Source of the DNA: Flavobacteriaceae bacterium S0862
GTDB taxonomy: Bacteria > Bacteroidota > Bacteroidia > Flavobacteriales > Flavobacteriaceae
Assembly (NCBI GenBank): GCA_023015825.1
Contig: JALKAW010000003.1
Span: forward strand, 186,001 to 250,000
Reading direction: 5' to 3'
DNA: 64,000 nucleotides
Shown here: in pieces, positions 37,659 to 46,027 of the stretch
How positions within the stretch are numbered: the first letter of the stretch is position 1
How the letters are laid out: every line of letters begins with the position of its first letter
Program-made: the position numbers and the translations under genes
Notes under the pieces: model-generated
What the model saw: the letters and a program-made list of their open reading frames with translations, nothing else
What the model was told of the DNA's origin: nothing
Databases searched by the model: none

Positions 37659-38705
37659 ATGAAGAAAGTAGATTACATTGTAGTTGGCTCAGGTCTTGCA
37701 GGTATTATGTTTTGTGATGTGCTCATGCAGCATGGCAAAACATTTATCGTCGTTGATGATGGCTCTCAAAAATCATCAATTGTAGCTGGTGGACTATATA
37801 ATCCAGTCGTTTTAAAACGATTTACACCAGTTTGGAAATCTAAAGAGCAATTAGACTTGGCCTTACCAAGGTATAAATCTTTAGAAAAAAACCTAAAAGT
37901 ACAATTAGATTATAAAGTTCCAGTATATAGATTATTAGCATCCATTGAAGAACAGAATAATTGGTTTTTGGCAAGTGATAAAGTTGGGTTATCAGACTAT
38001 ATTAAACCGGAGATTCATCAAATAGAGAATAAATCCATTAAAAGTGATTTTGGTTTTGGGAAAGTACTTCATACAGGACGAATAGATACTAACGCACTAA
38101 TTGATGCTTTTAAAAATGAGCTTCGAAATAACAATCAATTAGTCGAAACGTCTTTCGATTATGTTGCAATTCAATTCAATAAAAGTGATGTTACTTATAA
38201 AAATATTGAAGCGCAACATATTGTATTTGCTGAAGGTTTTGGATTGAAACAAAACCCGTTTTTTAATCATTTACCACTAAAAGGCACCAAAGGAGAGTTG
38301 CTAACAATTTACGCTCCCAACCTTAATATTGATTTTGTATTAAAATCTGGAGCATTTTTAATTCCCTTGGGAGAAGACAACTATATTGTTGGTGCTACTT
38401 ATGAGTGGCATGACAAATCAAACAAAACCACACCAGCTGCAAAAACAGAGTTGATAGATAAGCTTAAAACATTTATTGACTGCGATTTTAAAGTTGTAGA
38501 CCAAGTAGCAGGAATGAGACCAACAGTTATAGATAGAAGACCTCTAATTGGGCAACATGAAAAATATAAACAACTTTACATGTTAAATGGTTTAGGAACC
38601 AGAGGCGTCATGATTGCACCTTATGTAGCAAAGAAACTGTTTTGTTTTATTGAAAATAGCGTTGAAATTGATTCCGAAATAAACATTACAAGGTTTAGTA
38701 ACTAA
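37659..38705 (+). CDS. FAD-dependent oxidoreductase (D-amino-acid-oxidase-like)
   Basis: About 348 residues. The dinucleotide-binding motif is at the N-terminus (YIVVGSGLAGIMFCDVLMQH), and DAO-family segments follow (GGLYNPVVLKRFTPVW, FAEGFGLKQNP, GTKGELLTI, LGEDNYIVGATYEW, RPTVIDRRPLIG, LNGLGTRGVMIAPY). The family oxidises amino acids or related amines; the substrate here is not known. No signal peptide, so cytoplasmic. It overlaps the DUF983 gene tail-to-tail by four bases. Confidence 0.9.
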   Translation: MKKVDYIVVGSGLAGIMFCDVLMQHGKTFIVVDDGSQKSSIVAGGLYNPVVLKRFTPVWKSKEQLDLALPRYKSLEKNLKVQLDYKVPVYRLLASIEEQNNWFLASDKVGLSDYIKPEIHQIENKSIKSDFGFGKVLHTGRIDTNALIDAFKNELRNNNQLVETSFDYVAIQFNKSDVTYKNIEAQHIVFAEGFGLKQNPFFNHLPLKGTKGELLTIYAPNLNIDFVLKSGAFLIPLGEDNYIVGATYEWHDKSNKTTPAAKTELIDKLKTFIDCDFKVVDQVAGMRPTVIDRRPLIGQHEKYKQLYMLNGLGTRGVMIAPYVAKKLFCFIENSVEIDSEINITRFSN

Positions 38706-39091
38706 GCCTTTTCCTTGGAAAGTTGTTTGTCGTAATGCATAAATAGGTTAATCCAAATATTTCTCGAAAGTCTTAAAATAATAGGTAAAAAGCCAATCAT
38801 AGTGCCAATTATAGCTATAAAAGCGGTTATAGTACTACTGCCTAAAAACACATAGGATATCACAAAAGCAGCAACAGCAAAAGCAATTCCTACGCCATAA
38901 CTAACATACATAGAGCCATAAAAAAAAGAAGGTTCTATCTTATATTTAGTATTACAGTTAGAGCAACGTTCATGCATTTTTAAAGTCTTAGAAAGTATGT
39001 AGGCATTTTTATTTACATACATATTTTCTTCATGACATTTAGGACAAGCACCAGTTAAAATGCTGTATAATTTATTTCCTTTCCTTAGCAT
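38702..39091 (-). CDS. DUF983 family membrane protein with zinc ribbon
   Basis: A 129-residue protein. The N-terminal half is a zinc-ribbon-like domain with two Cys pairs (GACPKCHEEN and ERCSNCNTKY), and the C-terminal half holds two membrane helices. This is the DUF983 arrangement, function unknown. It converges on the FAD oxidoreductase gene and diverges from the ABC-F gene. Confidence 0.9.
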   Translation of the reverse strand: MLRKGNKLYSILTGACPKCHEENMYVNKNAYILSKTLKMHERCSNCNTKYKIEPSFFYGSMYVSYGVGIAFAVAAFVISYVFLGSSTITAFIAIIGTMIGFLPIILRLSRNIWINLFMHYDKQLSKEKA

Positions 39092-39173
39092 GGTTAATTA
39101 TGTTATTTTTGTACCAAAATTGACCACAAAATTAAACTTTATTTAAGTTTTAACCTGTAACTTTTGTAACAAA

Positions 39174-41081
39174 ATGCTAAATATTCATAAGCTATCAATC
39201 TCATTTCAAGGTGAGTATTTATTTGAAGATATTTCCTTTAGACTAAAAGGTGGTGATCGAGTGGGTCTAATTGGAAAAAATGGCGCAGGGAAATCTACAC
39301 TGTTGAAGATTTTATCAAACGAGATGGAGTATGATTCTGGTCAAGTAGCCACCGAGAAGGAGCTTAAAATAGGTTTTTTAAAGCAGGATATTGATTTTGA
39401 ATACGGACGAACTATTTTAGAAGAAGCCTACGAAGCATTTTCAGAAATAAAAGAAGTTGAAGCAAGCATCGAATCTATTAATACACAATTAGCAGAACGA
39501 ACCGATTACGAAAGTGATGCATACCATCAATTAATGGTAGATTTAAATGAAAAGCAGCATCAGTATGAAATTTTAGGAGGTTACAATTACCAAGGAGAGA
39601 CCGAAAAAGTATTACAAGGTTTAGGGTTTAAACGTAAAGATTTCGAGAAACTTACCGATACTTTTTCTGGAGGTTGGCGTATGCGTATTGAGTTGGCAAA
39701 ATTGCTTTTGCAAAATAACGACATATTATTACTCGATGAGCCTACAAACCATTTAGATATTGAGTCTATTATTTGGTTGGAATCTTTTCTTAAAAACTAT
39801 TCTGGAGCTGTGGTTATTGTTTCTCACGATAAAATGTTTCTTGACAATGTGACCAACAGAACCATTGAAATCTCACTAGGCAGAATTTATGACTACCCAA
39901 AGCCATATACAGAGTATTTGGTTTTACGTGATGAATTACGTGAGCAACAATTAGCATCGCAAAAAAATCAGCAAAAGCAAATAGAGCAAACTGAAAAGCT
40001 TATTGAGAAGTTTAGAGCAAAAGCATCTAAAGCGTCAATGGCGCAATCTCTAATTAAAAAGCTCGACAAAATTGACCGTATTGAAGTAGATGAAGATGAT
40101 AATAGTGTCATGACACTTAATTTTCCAGTGTCTGTAACTCCAGGAAAAGTGGTAGTGGAAATGGAAAATATTGAGAAGCATTACGGCGACTTACAAGTGC
40201 TAAAGGATATCGATATGATGGTCGCTCGAGATAGTAAAATTGCTTTTGTTGGACAAAATGGTCAAGGTAAATCTACATTGGCTAAAATTATTGTTGGCGA
40301 AGTAGAGTTTGGAGGACATTTAAAGCTGGGTCATAATGCTCAAATTGCTTATTTCGCTCAGAATCAAGCAGAATATCTAGACGGTAATAAAACTGTTTTA
40401 GATACCATGATTGATGCTGCTAATGAAACAAACAGAAATAAAGTTCGTGATATTTTAGGTGCTTTTTTGTTTCGTGGTGATGAGGTAGATAAGTATGTTA
40501 AAGTAATATCTGGAGGCGAAAGAAACCGTTTAGCATTGGCGAAATTATTATTGCAGCCACTAAATGTTTTGGTAATGGATGAGCCTACAAACCACTTGGA
40601 TATCAAATCTAAAAACGTATTAAAAGAAGCCCTTGATAGATTTCAAGGTACCTTAATATTGGTATCACATGATCGTGATTTTTTAAAAGGTCTAACTAAT
40701 AAAGTATATGAGTTTAAGGACCAAAAAATAAAGGAGTATTTAGGTGATATTGATTTCTTCTTAGAGCAACGTAATCTTGAAAATTTAAGAGAGGCAGAAA
40801 AGCGTGATGTTGTAAAAGAGCAAAAAGACAAAACTCAAGTAAAACAAACTTACGAGGAACAAAAAAAGCTAAAATCACTTAACAATAGACTTAGCAAGAT
40901 TGAATCTAAAATCAATCAGTTAGAAAAAGAAATTAAGGAAATAGATGTCGAATTGGAGTCTAACTATGATGCGACTGTAGCAGATCCAAATTTCTTTGAT
41001 AGCTATCAAAAAAAGAAGCAAAATCTTCAAGATCTCATGGATAATTGGGAGGTAGTTCAACTGGAGATAGAATCATTTTGA
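39174..41081 (+). CDS. ABC-F family ATPase (Uup-like)
   Basis: A 635-residue soluble protein with two ABC ATPase domains and no membrane segment. Domain 1: Walker A GLIGKNGAGKST, signature FSGGWRMR, Walker B LLLDEPTNHLD. Domain 2: Walker A FVGQNGQGKST, signature ISGGERNR, Walker B LVMDEPTNHLD. The linker is the charged helical ABC-F tower, and the C-terminus (about 540-635) is a coiled coil as in Uup. ABC-F proteins act on ribosomes; resistance is not implied. Confidence 0.95.
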   Translation: MLNIHKLSISFQGEYLFEDISFRLKGGDRVGLIGKNGAGKSTLLKILSNEMEYDSGQVATEKELKIGFLKQDIDFEYGRTILEEAYEAFSEIKEVEASIESINTQLAERTDYESDAYHQLMVDLNEKQHQYEILGGYNYQGETEKVLQGLGFKRKDFEKLTDTFSGGWRMRIELAKLLLQNNDILLLDEPTNHLDIESIIWLESFLKNYSGAVVIVSHDKMFLDNVTNRTIEISLGRIYDYPKPYTEYLVLRDELREQQLASQKNQQKQIEQTEKLIEKFRAKASKASMAQSLIKKLDKIDRIEVDEDDNSVMTLNFPVSVTPGKVVVEMENIEKHYGDLQVLKDIDMMVARDSKIAFVGQNGQGKSTLAKIIVGEVEFGGHLKLGHNAQIAYFAQNQAEYLDGNKTVLDTMIDAANETNRNKVRDILGAFLFRGDEVDKYVKVISGGERNRLALAKLLLQPLNVLVMDEPTNHLDIKSKNVLKEALDRFQGTLILVSHDRDFLKGLTNKVYEFKDQKIKEYLGDIDFFLEQRNLENLREAEKRDVVKEQKDKTQVKQTYEEQKKLKSLNNRLSKIESKINQLEKEIKEIDVELESNYDATVADPNFFDSYQKKKQNLQDLMDNWEVVQLEIESF

Positions 41082-41187
41082 GGTAGTCGCATTCTTACAT
41101 GAATACCGTTTATCGAATAAAATTGGTAGTTTATCTAGTTAATTATATATTCGTGGTAGATTAGCCCCTCAATTAAAATCTACTACT

Positions 41188-42090
41188 ATGAAAACCTTAA
41201 AACTTTCACTACTGTTATGTTTTGTAACTACGTTAACATTCGGTAATGTATCAACTAAAGAAAAAGAAGCTTTAATTGCAATATGCAATGCCACTAACGG
41301 TGACAATTGGACTGTTGTCTGGGATATAGACAAGCCAATAAACACATGGCATGGTGTAGTTGTTAAAAACGATAAAGTAATTGCTTTAGATTTAAGTTTT
41401 AATAACCTTGAAGGTGTATTGCCATCTCAAATAGGCGATCTTGAAAACTTACAGACATTAAATTTATTTAGAAATAAAATATCAGGAGTAATTCCAGAGT
41501 CCATTGGGAATCTTAAACAATTAACATCTTTAAACATAGCTTTTAACGCTTTAGAAGGAAGACTGCCAAACACTATAGGAAACTTAGCGTCTTTGGAGTC
41601 TCTAGAGTTATTTATGAATAAAATTGAAGGATCGATACCAACAACAATTGGTAGTTTATTTCAATTACAAAAAATAGAAATTTTCAGTAATAATCTTACT
41701 GGAGCAATCCCACAAGAAATAGGAACGCTTACAAATCTTAAAGAGTTGTCTTTAAGTAGTAATAATTTGTCTGGATCTATTCCTAAAACAGTTAAAAACC
41801 TAGTAAATCTTGAGAAATTGAGTTTATATGACAATCAATTATTTGGAGCTATTCCATCAAGCCTTGGTAATTTGACGAAGCTTGAAGAAATTATGCTTTC
41901 AGATAATTTTTTATTTGGTAATGTACCAAGTAATTTAGCTAGCTTAAATAAACTAAAAATACTAATGATAAATAATAATGACTTACAAGGAGACTTTGCA
42001 AACTTAGCTAAGAGTCTTCCTGAAGGCGTGCAATTTGAATTCGCAAATATTGGAGAAAGAAAAAAAGCTGCTTTAGCAGGAACCGATTAA
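41188..42090 (+). CDS. Exported leucine-rich-repeat protein
   Basis: A 300-residue protein with a signal peptide (VTTLTFG) and about eight plant-type leucine-rich repeats of 24 residues (for example LENLQTLNLFRNKISGVIP, then ESIGNLKQLTSLNIAFNAL). The N-terminal cap ALIAICNATNGDNWTVVWD is typical of secreted flavobacterial LRR proteins. No type IX sorting domain is visible at the C-terminus. Probably an adhesion or binding protein. Closed by a strong terminator. Confidence 0.92.
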   Translation: MKTLKLSLLLCFVTTLTFGNVSTKEKEALIAICNATNGDNWTVVWDIDKPINTWHGVVVKNDKVIALDLSFNNLEGVLPSQIGDLENLQTLNLFRNKISGVIPESIGNLKQLTSLNIAFNALEGRLPNTIGNLASLESLELFMNKIEGSIPTTIGSLFQLQKIEIFSNNLTGAIPQEIGTLTNLKELSLSSNNLSGSIPKTVKNLVNLEKLSLYDNQLFGAIPSSLGNLTKLEEIMLSDNFLFGNVPSNLASLNKLKILMINNNDLQGDFANLAKSLPEGVQFEFANIGERKKAALAGTD

Positions 42091-42121
42091 GTAATTTGTA
42101 TTGTAATTATTTTTTTGATGG

Positions 42122-42154
42122 AAAAGCCACTTCAATTTTGAAGTGGCTTTTTTT
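42122..42154 (+). terminator. Terminator after the LRR gene
   Basis: Perfect stem AAAAGCCACTTCAA with its complement, followed by a T-run. Confidence 0.92.
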
Positions 42155-42165
42155 TAATTTTATGC

Positions 42166-42195
42166 TTGTTAAAATAGAAAAGGGTTGTATATTTG
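42166..42195 (+). promoter_or_regulatory. Promoter of the tRNA-fMet gene
   Basis: TTG (42166-42168), a 19-bp spacer and TATATTTG (42188-42195) form a strong Bacteroidota promoter about 70 bp before the mature tRNA. Confidence 0.65.
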
Positions 42196-42266
42196 CAGTC
42201 CAAAATGATTGAGTCGGCATTATGAACCGAAAGTTAAGAGCTAAGACAATTATTTTGAAATTATAT

Positions 42267-42339
<73 letters not shown>

Positions 42340-42344
42340 CTACA

Positions 42345-42374
42345 AAGCTTCACAGAAATGTGAGGCTTTTTTTA
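42345..42374 (+). terminator. Terminator after the tRNA
   Basis: A 10-bp stem AAGCTTCACA / TGTGAGGCTT with one G-T pair, followed by a T-run, six bases beyond the tRNA. Confidence 0.85.
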
Positions 42375-42379
42375 TGCCT

Positions 42380-42502
42380 TACAGTTAGCTAATAACTGCA
42401 TTGTGTGCACTATGTGCACAAACTTCTAGAATAAGTCAACTTGTCAACTTTTTTGATGAAAAAGACTCCTATGTGGTCTCCCACTAAAATCAAAAAGACT
42501 CC
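42380..42502. repeat. Cluster of small repeats between the tRNA and the integrase
   Basis: In 120 bp there are: an inverted repeat CAGTTA/TAACTG (about 42382-42398), an imperfect palindrome TTGTGTGCAC-TATGTGCACAA (42401-42421), a tandem direct repeat GTCAACTT x2 (42435-42450), and a direct repeat AAAAAGACTCC at 42459-42469 and 42492-42502. The position and form are those of integrase or excisionase arm sites of an attachment region. Confidence 0.5.
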
Positions 42503-42525
42503 CATTTTAATTAAACTAAACAATT

Positions 42526-43704
42526 ATGAAACTAAATATATTATTTACAATAAATAAGCATAAGATTAACCAGAAAGGATTTTGTGGTTTAACCTGCAGG
42601 CTAACCTACATGAAAAAAAGAAAACAATTCTCCACAGGCTTATTCATTAACCCATCCCACTGGAAAAGTAAGCAACAACTAATAGTTCCGCCAGAGCCTG
42701 ATGCAGAACTCATCAATACGCAACTAAGCCTGATTAAGACTAAACTTTCTCAGGCTTTTTTGTTTCTACAGGTGAATGGCAATCCCTTTGATGTAGAGGA
42801 TATTTATTTACAGTTTAAAGGTGAGAACATCAAGACAGAAAAGACCCTCTTAGAAGTGTTTAAAATGCATAATGAGCACATGTTAAACCTAGTCGGGAAG
42901 GATTACACTAAATCCACTTATAGCAAGTTTATTGAGGCTAGTAGTCATACAAAGAACTTTATAAAGTTCACTTACAAAAAGAATGATTTTATGTTGTCAA
43001 ACCTTAGTATGAAGTTTTTGAATGACTTTGATTATTACTTAAAATCTGAGAAGAATCATAAGCAGATTACTATCAATAAAACTATTCAGAGATTAAGGAA
43101 GATTATAAAACTGGCTATGGCTGAAGCATTTATATTGACAGATCCCTTTTTGATGTACAGACCAAAGAAGTTTGTCACCAAAGTTGTGTTTTTATCCGCA
43201 GATGAATTGGAACTAATGATGGCTTATAATTTTAGTCAACCAAGACTTCAACAGGTGAAGGATATGTTCATATTCTGTTGTTTTACAGGATTGCCTTATG
43301 CAGAAATGAGGGATTTAAGAAAAGAGCATATTGTTAATGGTTTTGATGGAGGTAAATGGATTAAGATGCATAGACAGAAGACAAGTAAAGAGTTGAATAT
43401 TCCATTAATGCCAGATGCAAAAACAATATTGGATAAATATCAATACCAGTTACCATTAATTACAAATCAGAAATTCAATTCGTATCTGAAAGAAATTGCG
43501 GATATTCTTGGAATAGAAAAAAGACTCACACATCACATAGCTAGAAAGACATTTGCAAGTACTGTATTGTTATACAATGACGTGCCCATGGAAATTGTTA
43601 GTGAGTTGTTAGGGCATTCATGTATGAAGATTACTCAAGATAGCTATGGTAAAATTGTGCAGAGGAAAATTAGTCAGGAGATGAAGAAACTAAAAGGGAG
43701 GTGA
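42526..43704 (+). CDS. Tyrosine recombinase / phage-type integrase
   Basis: A 392-residue site-specific recombinase with an N-terminal arm-binding domain, a SAM-like core-binding domain (about 105-205) and a C-terminal catalytic domain. Catalytic residues seen are Lys285 (HRQKTS), His337 and Arg340 (HHIAR), His364 (LLGHS) and the nucleophile Tyr374 (QDSYGKI). The usual first Arg, in TGLR, is replaced by Pro257 (FTGLPYAEM), a variation known in Bacteroidota integrases. Its place 190 bp after the tRNA marks it as the integrase of the island to its right. Confidence 0.93.
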   Translation: MKLNILFTINKHKINQKGFCGLTCRLTYMKKRKQFSTGLFINPSHWKSKQQLIVPPEPDAELINTQLSLIKTKLSQAFLFLQVNGNPFDVEDIYLQFKGENIKTEKTLLEVFKMHNEHMLNLVGKDYTKSTYSKFIEASSHTKNFIKFTYKKNDFMLSNLSMKFLNDFDYYLKSEKNHKQITINKTIQRLRKIIKLAMAEAFILTDPFLMYRPKKFVTKVVFLSADELELMMAYNFSQPRLQQVKDMFIFCCFTGLPYAEMRDLRKEHIVNGFDGGKWIKMHRQKTSKELNIPLMPDAKTILDKYQYQLPLITNQKFNSYLKEIADILGIEKRLTHHIARKTFASTVLLYNDVPMEIVSELLGHSCMKITQDSYGKIVQRKISQEMKKLKGR

Positions 43705-43724
43705 TTAGTTGCTTTCCTTTTTAA

Positions 43725-44273
43725 TCATTTGTTAGGTCTTACAGCATTAATCAAATTTTTATACCCTTTTTTATTATTCCATTCAAATCCCACTTCTATT
43801 AATTCATTTTCAAAGTCTGAAATAAGCTTTTCTTCTAATGGAATTAAAATAAACCAGATATTTTGAGCGCCAACTTCACCAAAGGCCTTTGCTCCTTTTG
43901 CTCTTGCGCCAGAGATGTTGTGCTCATTTCTAAGTTCATCACGAGTCTTCATATTCCCTCCATTGTTTAGATGTTTTGTGTATTTTTCAGCTACTTTACA
44001 TTGTGATTTTGAAGAAAAAATATATCTTGAAAATCGACTGGATAAACTCTGTCTTTCTGCTTTGCCAATGTATAATGGAGTTTTTTCAAATCCCCAAATA
44101 TAGATACCAGGTGAATGAAAACTTTCAACATCATTTTTTGCTTCTTTTGCAAGTTTCCAAGAAATTCTTTGATTTGTATATGAGCCTCCATCCCAAAAAG
44201 GTTTTAAAAAACTACTATTTAAGAATTGATTGTAAGCCTCAAAAAGATTAGAATTATCTATATCGAATTTCAT
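43725..44273 (-). CDS. GIY-YIG nuclease-like protein
   Basis: About 182 residues. The GIY-YIG core is visible as SPGIYIWG (GIY at 56-58), PLYIGKA (YIG at 68-70) and the catalytic-type Arg80 in SLSSRFSRY; Glu157 in FENELIEVG and the later GYKNLIN complete the fold. Flanking regions do not show a second domain I recognise. I use the ATG at 44273 since a longer frame from 44321 adds non-domain residues. It is the first cargo gene of the island on the minus strand. Could be a homing-type, repair or restriction nuclease. Confidence 0.75.
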   Translation of the reverse strand: MKFDIDNSNLFEAYNQFLNSSFLKPFWDGGSYTNQRISWKLAKEAKNDVESFHSPGIYIWGFEKTPLYIGKAERQSLSSRFSRYIFSSKSQCKVAEKYTKHLNNGGNMKTRDELRNEHNISGARAKGAKAFGEVGAQNIWFILIPLEEKLISDFENELIEVGFEWNNKKGYKNLINAVRPNK

Positions 44274-44363
44274 ATTTTGTTTTATAATTGGTAAATTTCC
44301 TTTGTATGCGATATTAAGCATTCAGGAGAAGCGTACAATTTAGTTATTTTAGGAAGAATGAAA

Positions 44364-44393
44364 CCACGCCTATTGTAAATGAGCTGTTATGCC
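44364..44393 (-). repeat. Half-site of an attC-like cassette boundary
   Basis: On the minus strand this reads CGGCATAACAGCTCATTTAC and on to AATAGGCGTGG. It begins with CGGCATA-ACA like the site at 46027, and lies about 30 bp downstream of the 131-residue gene. A matching second arm was not found before the next gene. Confidence 0.4.
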
Positions 44394-44421
44394 GTGTACC
44401 CATATCCATAGATTGTAGTCT

Positions 44422-44817
44422 TTATTTTATTAACTTATTTGTTTTGGCAAAAGGAATTTCTAAATCTGTAGTATAAAATATTTCATTTTTAAAATTGGCA
44501 TCAATGACTTCCATTTCCACCCCATCTGATGTTGTAATAAACATTGCTACAACCTTGTATTCTTCAGTTTCGCCAAAATAATCTTCACTTATCGTTAAAG
44601 TTAATCTTAGCCCAGATTCAAGATGTATAATATTAGTGTCAGACATACGATAAAGTTCGTCTAATTCCTTTTCTTTGGAACTTCTGTTGTCTTGAGTGAT
44701 GTAATTCTTAAACTTACTTTCGTCATAGACAGAGTCACCAGATACTTCCCAAATCATTAAACGCTTTAATCCAATTTCCGATAAAATCTTGTCTTGTTTA
44801 TTTATGTCTATTTTCAT
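44422..44817 (-). CDS. Hypothetical protein, 131 residues
   Basis: Soluble, acidic protein with no signal peptide or recognised family. Features: an N-terminal helical part (ILSEIGLKRLMIWEVSGDSV), a predicted beta-rich middle (NIIHLESGLRLTLTISEDYF) and VVAMFITTSDGVEMEVIDA. Small acidic proteins of this kind in cassette-like surroundings are often immunity proteins, but no toxin lies beside it. A cassette-boundary-like half-site follows the gene. Confidence 0.6.
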   Translation of the reverse strand: MKIDINKQDKILSEIGLKRLMIWEVSGDSVYDESKFKNYITQDNRSSKEKELDELYRMSDTNIIHLESGLRLTLTISEDYFGETEEYKVVAMFITTSDGVEMEVIDANFKNEIFYTTDLEIPFAKTNKLIK

Positions 44818-44852
44818 CTAAGTGAAGGATTTATATTGGCCTAATGGTTTGG

Positions 44853-44878
44853 CTAAAACCAGTTTTAATTGGTTTTAG
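44853..44878. terminator. Hairpin overlapping the 3' end of the 242-residue gene
   Basis: A 9-bp stem CTAAAACCA / TGGTTTTAG with an eight-base loop; it includes the stop codon at 44875-44877. There is no long T-run on the minus side, so termination is uncertain. Confidence 0.4.
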
Positions 44879-45603
44879 GTTTTGTTAGCAATTGCTATGT
44901 TAGTTAAATCTATATCTATTTCTAAAAGTTGACTCTCCAAAAATGTTCTTAGACCTTTCACTTTTTCATGACCGGTTCCGGTATAATTTGAAAAGTAATT
45001 ATCCTCTATTGTTAAAGAGAATCCTTCATATGATTCATGTTCTTCCTTATGTACCAAAACCAAATAGTCAACTACAAGTTCTTTGATTTTGTCAATGTCT
45101 TGCTCTTTTATTTTGTTTAATAGTTCCAATTTTAATTGGGTGTCATTTTCATAACTTTTAATAGAGAAAATAGGAGATTGATAAATTGCTTCCTTCAAGC
45201 TTTCATAATCTAACTCTAAGTCAAGACAGATTTGATATTCTAAAAATTCATCTTGATCAACACAGTCAAGCGATAAATATTTGCTGATAATTCCTAGTAT
45301 TTTTTCAATATCAAATGGGTTACCATTAAAATCTAATATATCATCGTTAATGGAAACATCCATTGATAATTCGTTATTTGAATCAAGATATAAATCATAA
45401 AAGCCGCCATAAGTTGCATTTGCTTCCCCTTCAGTTTCGTCCCATCTCCAGGCACCCCAAATTTTGTTCAAAAGATTTAATAAATTTTCGTCATTTATTT
45501 TTGTTTCAATTTCGTAGTCACCCCTAATTCCGAGATGAAGGCCATCAATTAAACCTTTTTGATAAAGGAGTAAATTTAATTCATAAGCATTTGTAAACTT
45601 CAT
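44875..45603 (-). CDS. Hypothetical protein, 242 residues
   Basis: Soluble, acidic protein without a recognised domain. Segments that could help a search: NKIWGAWRWDETEGEANATY near residue 45, DFNGNPFDIEKILGIISKYL, and LTIEDNYFSNYTGTGHEKVK near the end. There is no signal peptide or membrane helix. A large structured intergenic region lies directly upstream (45620-45899), whose outermost repeat ends 17 bp before the ATG. Function unknown. Confidence 0.65.
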   Translation of the reverse strand: MKFTNAYELNLLLYQKGLIDGLHLGIRGDYEIETKINDENLLNLLNKIWGAWRWDETEGEANATYGGFYDLYLDSNNELSMDVSINDDILDFNGNPFDIEKILGIISKYLSLDCVDQDEFLEYQICLDLELDYESLKEAIYQSPIFSIKSYENDTQLKLELLNKIKEQDIDKIKELVVDYLVLVHKEEHESYEGFSLTIEDNYFSNYTGTGHEKVKGLRTFLESQLLEIDIDLTNIAIANKT

Positions 45604-45619
45604 AATTTTTGATTGCCAA

Positions 45620-45899
45620 CGCAGGGCTATGTGAAGCCACGTTTTGGATTTTAAAAGTAAGCAATTTATTGCATAGTTTTAGAATACAAATTAAACGTGG
45701 ACAGGTTGCATATAGCTATTGATATGTACAGTTTTCCTCGAAGGCACCAAAATGTGAATATTAGTTATATACCTATCTCATAGGCCGTATGCAATCTGGC
45801 ATAGCCCTGCGATGATGTACATATCTCAAGTTGTAGGAATTGGAGCGTAGCGACAATGTAGCAACTTGAGTTCACCTTTTGGTGAATTGTACATCATCG
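45620..45899. repeat. Large nested inverted-repeat element
   Basis: About 280 bp of non-coding DNA able to fold almost completely. Stem 1 is CGCAGGGCTATG (45620-45631) with CATAGCCCTGCG (45800-45811), perfect over 12 bp. It encloses a hairpin CCACGTTT/AAACGTGG (45637-45644, 45693-45700) and an 11-bp stem (45702-45712, 45788-45798) with one G-T pair. Next to it is a three-way junction: CGATGATGTACA (45810-45821) with TGTACATCATCG (45888-45899), enclosing CTCAAGTTG/CAACTTGAG (45825-45833, 45862-45870) and TTCACC/GGTGAA (45871-45876, 45881-45886). It could be a folded recombination site or a structured RNA. Confidence 0.7.
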
Positions 45900-45904
45900 G
45901 TCTA

Positions 45905-46027
45905 GTGTATGAGTAGTAGCGGATTTCTACTCACTAACTTTTCAGTTTTAAAATGACCTTTGATTTATGTTAATACTTTTGTTTTATCACTTAAACCGCT
46001 ATTACTTATACACATTGTTGTATGCCG
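45905..46027 (-). repeat. attC-like inverted-repeat site at the 3' end of the R-M cassette
   Basis: Two 18-bp arms, GTGTATGAGTAGTAGCGG (45905-45922) and CCGCTATTACTTATACAC (45996-46013), are complementary at 16 of 18 positions, with 73 bp between them. On the minus strand the outer sequence continues as CGGCATACAACAATG, running over the stop codon of the 180-residue gene. An inner GAGTAG/CTACTC hairpin is present too. The layout (inverted half-sites at a gene's 3' end) is that of integron attC sites, but the sequence does not match the classical core. Confidence 0.55.
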
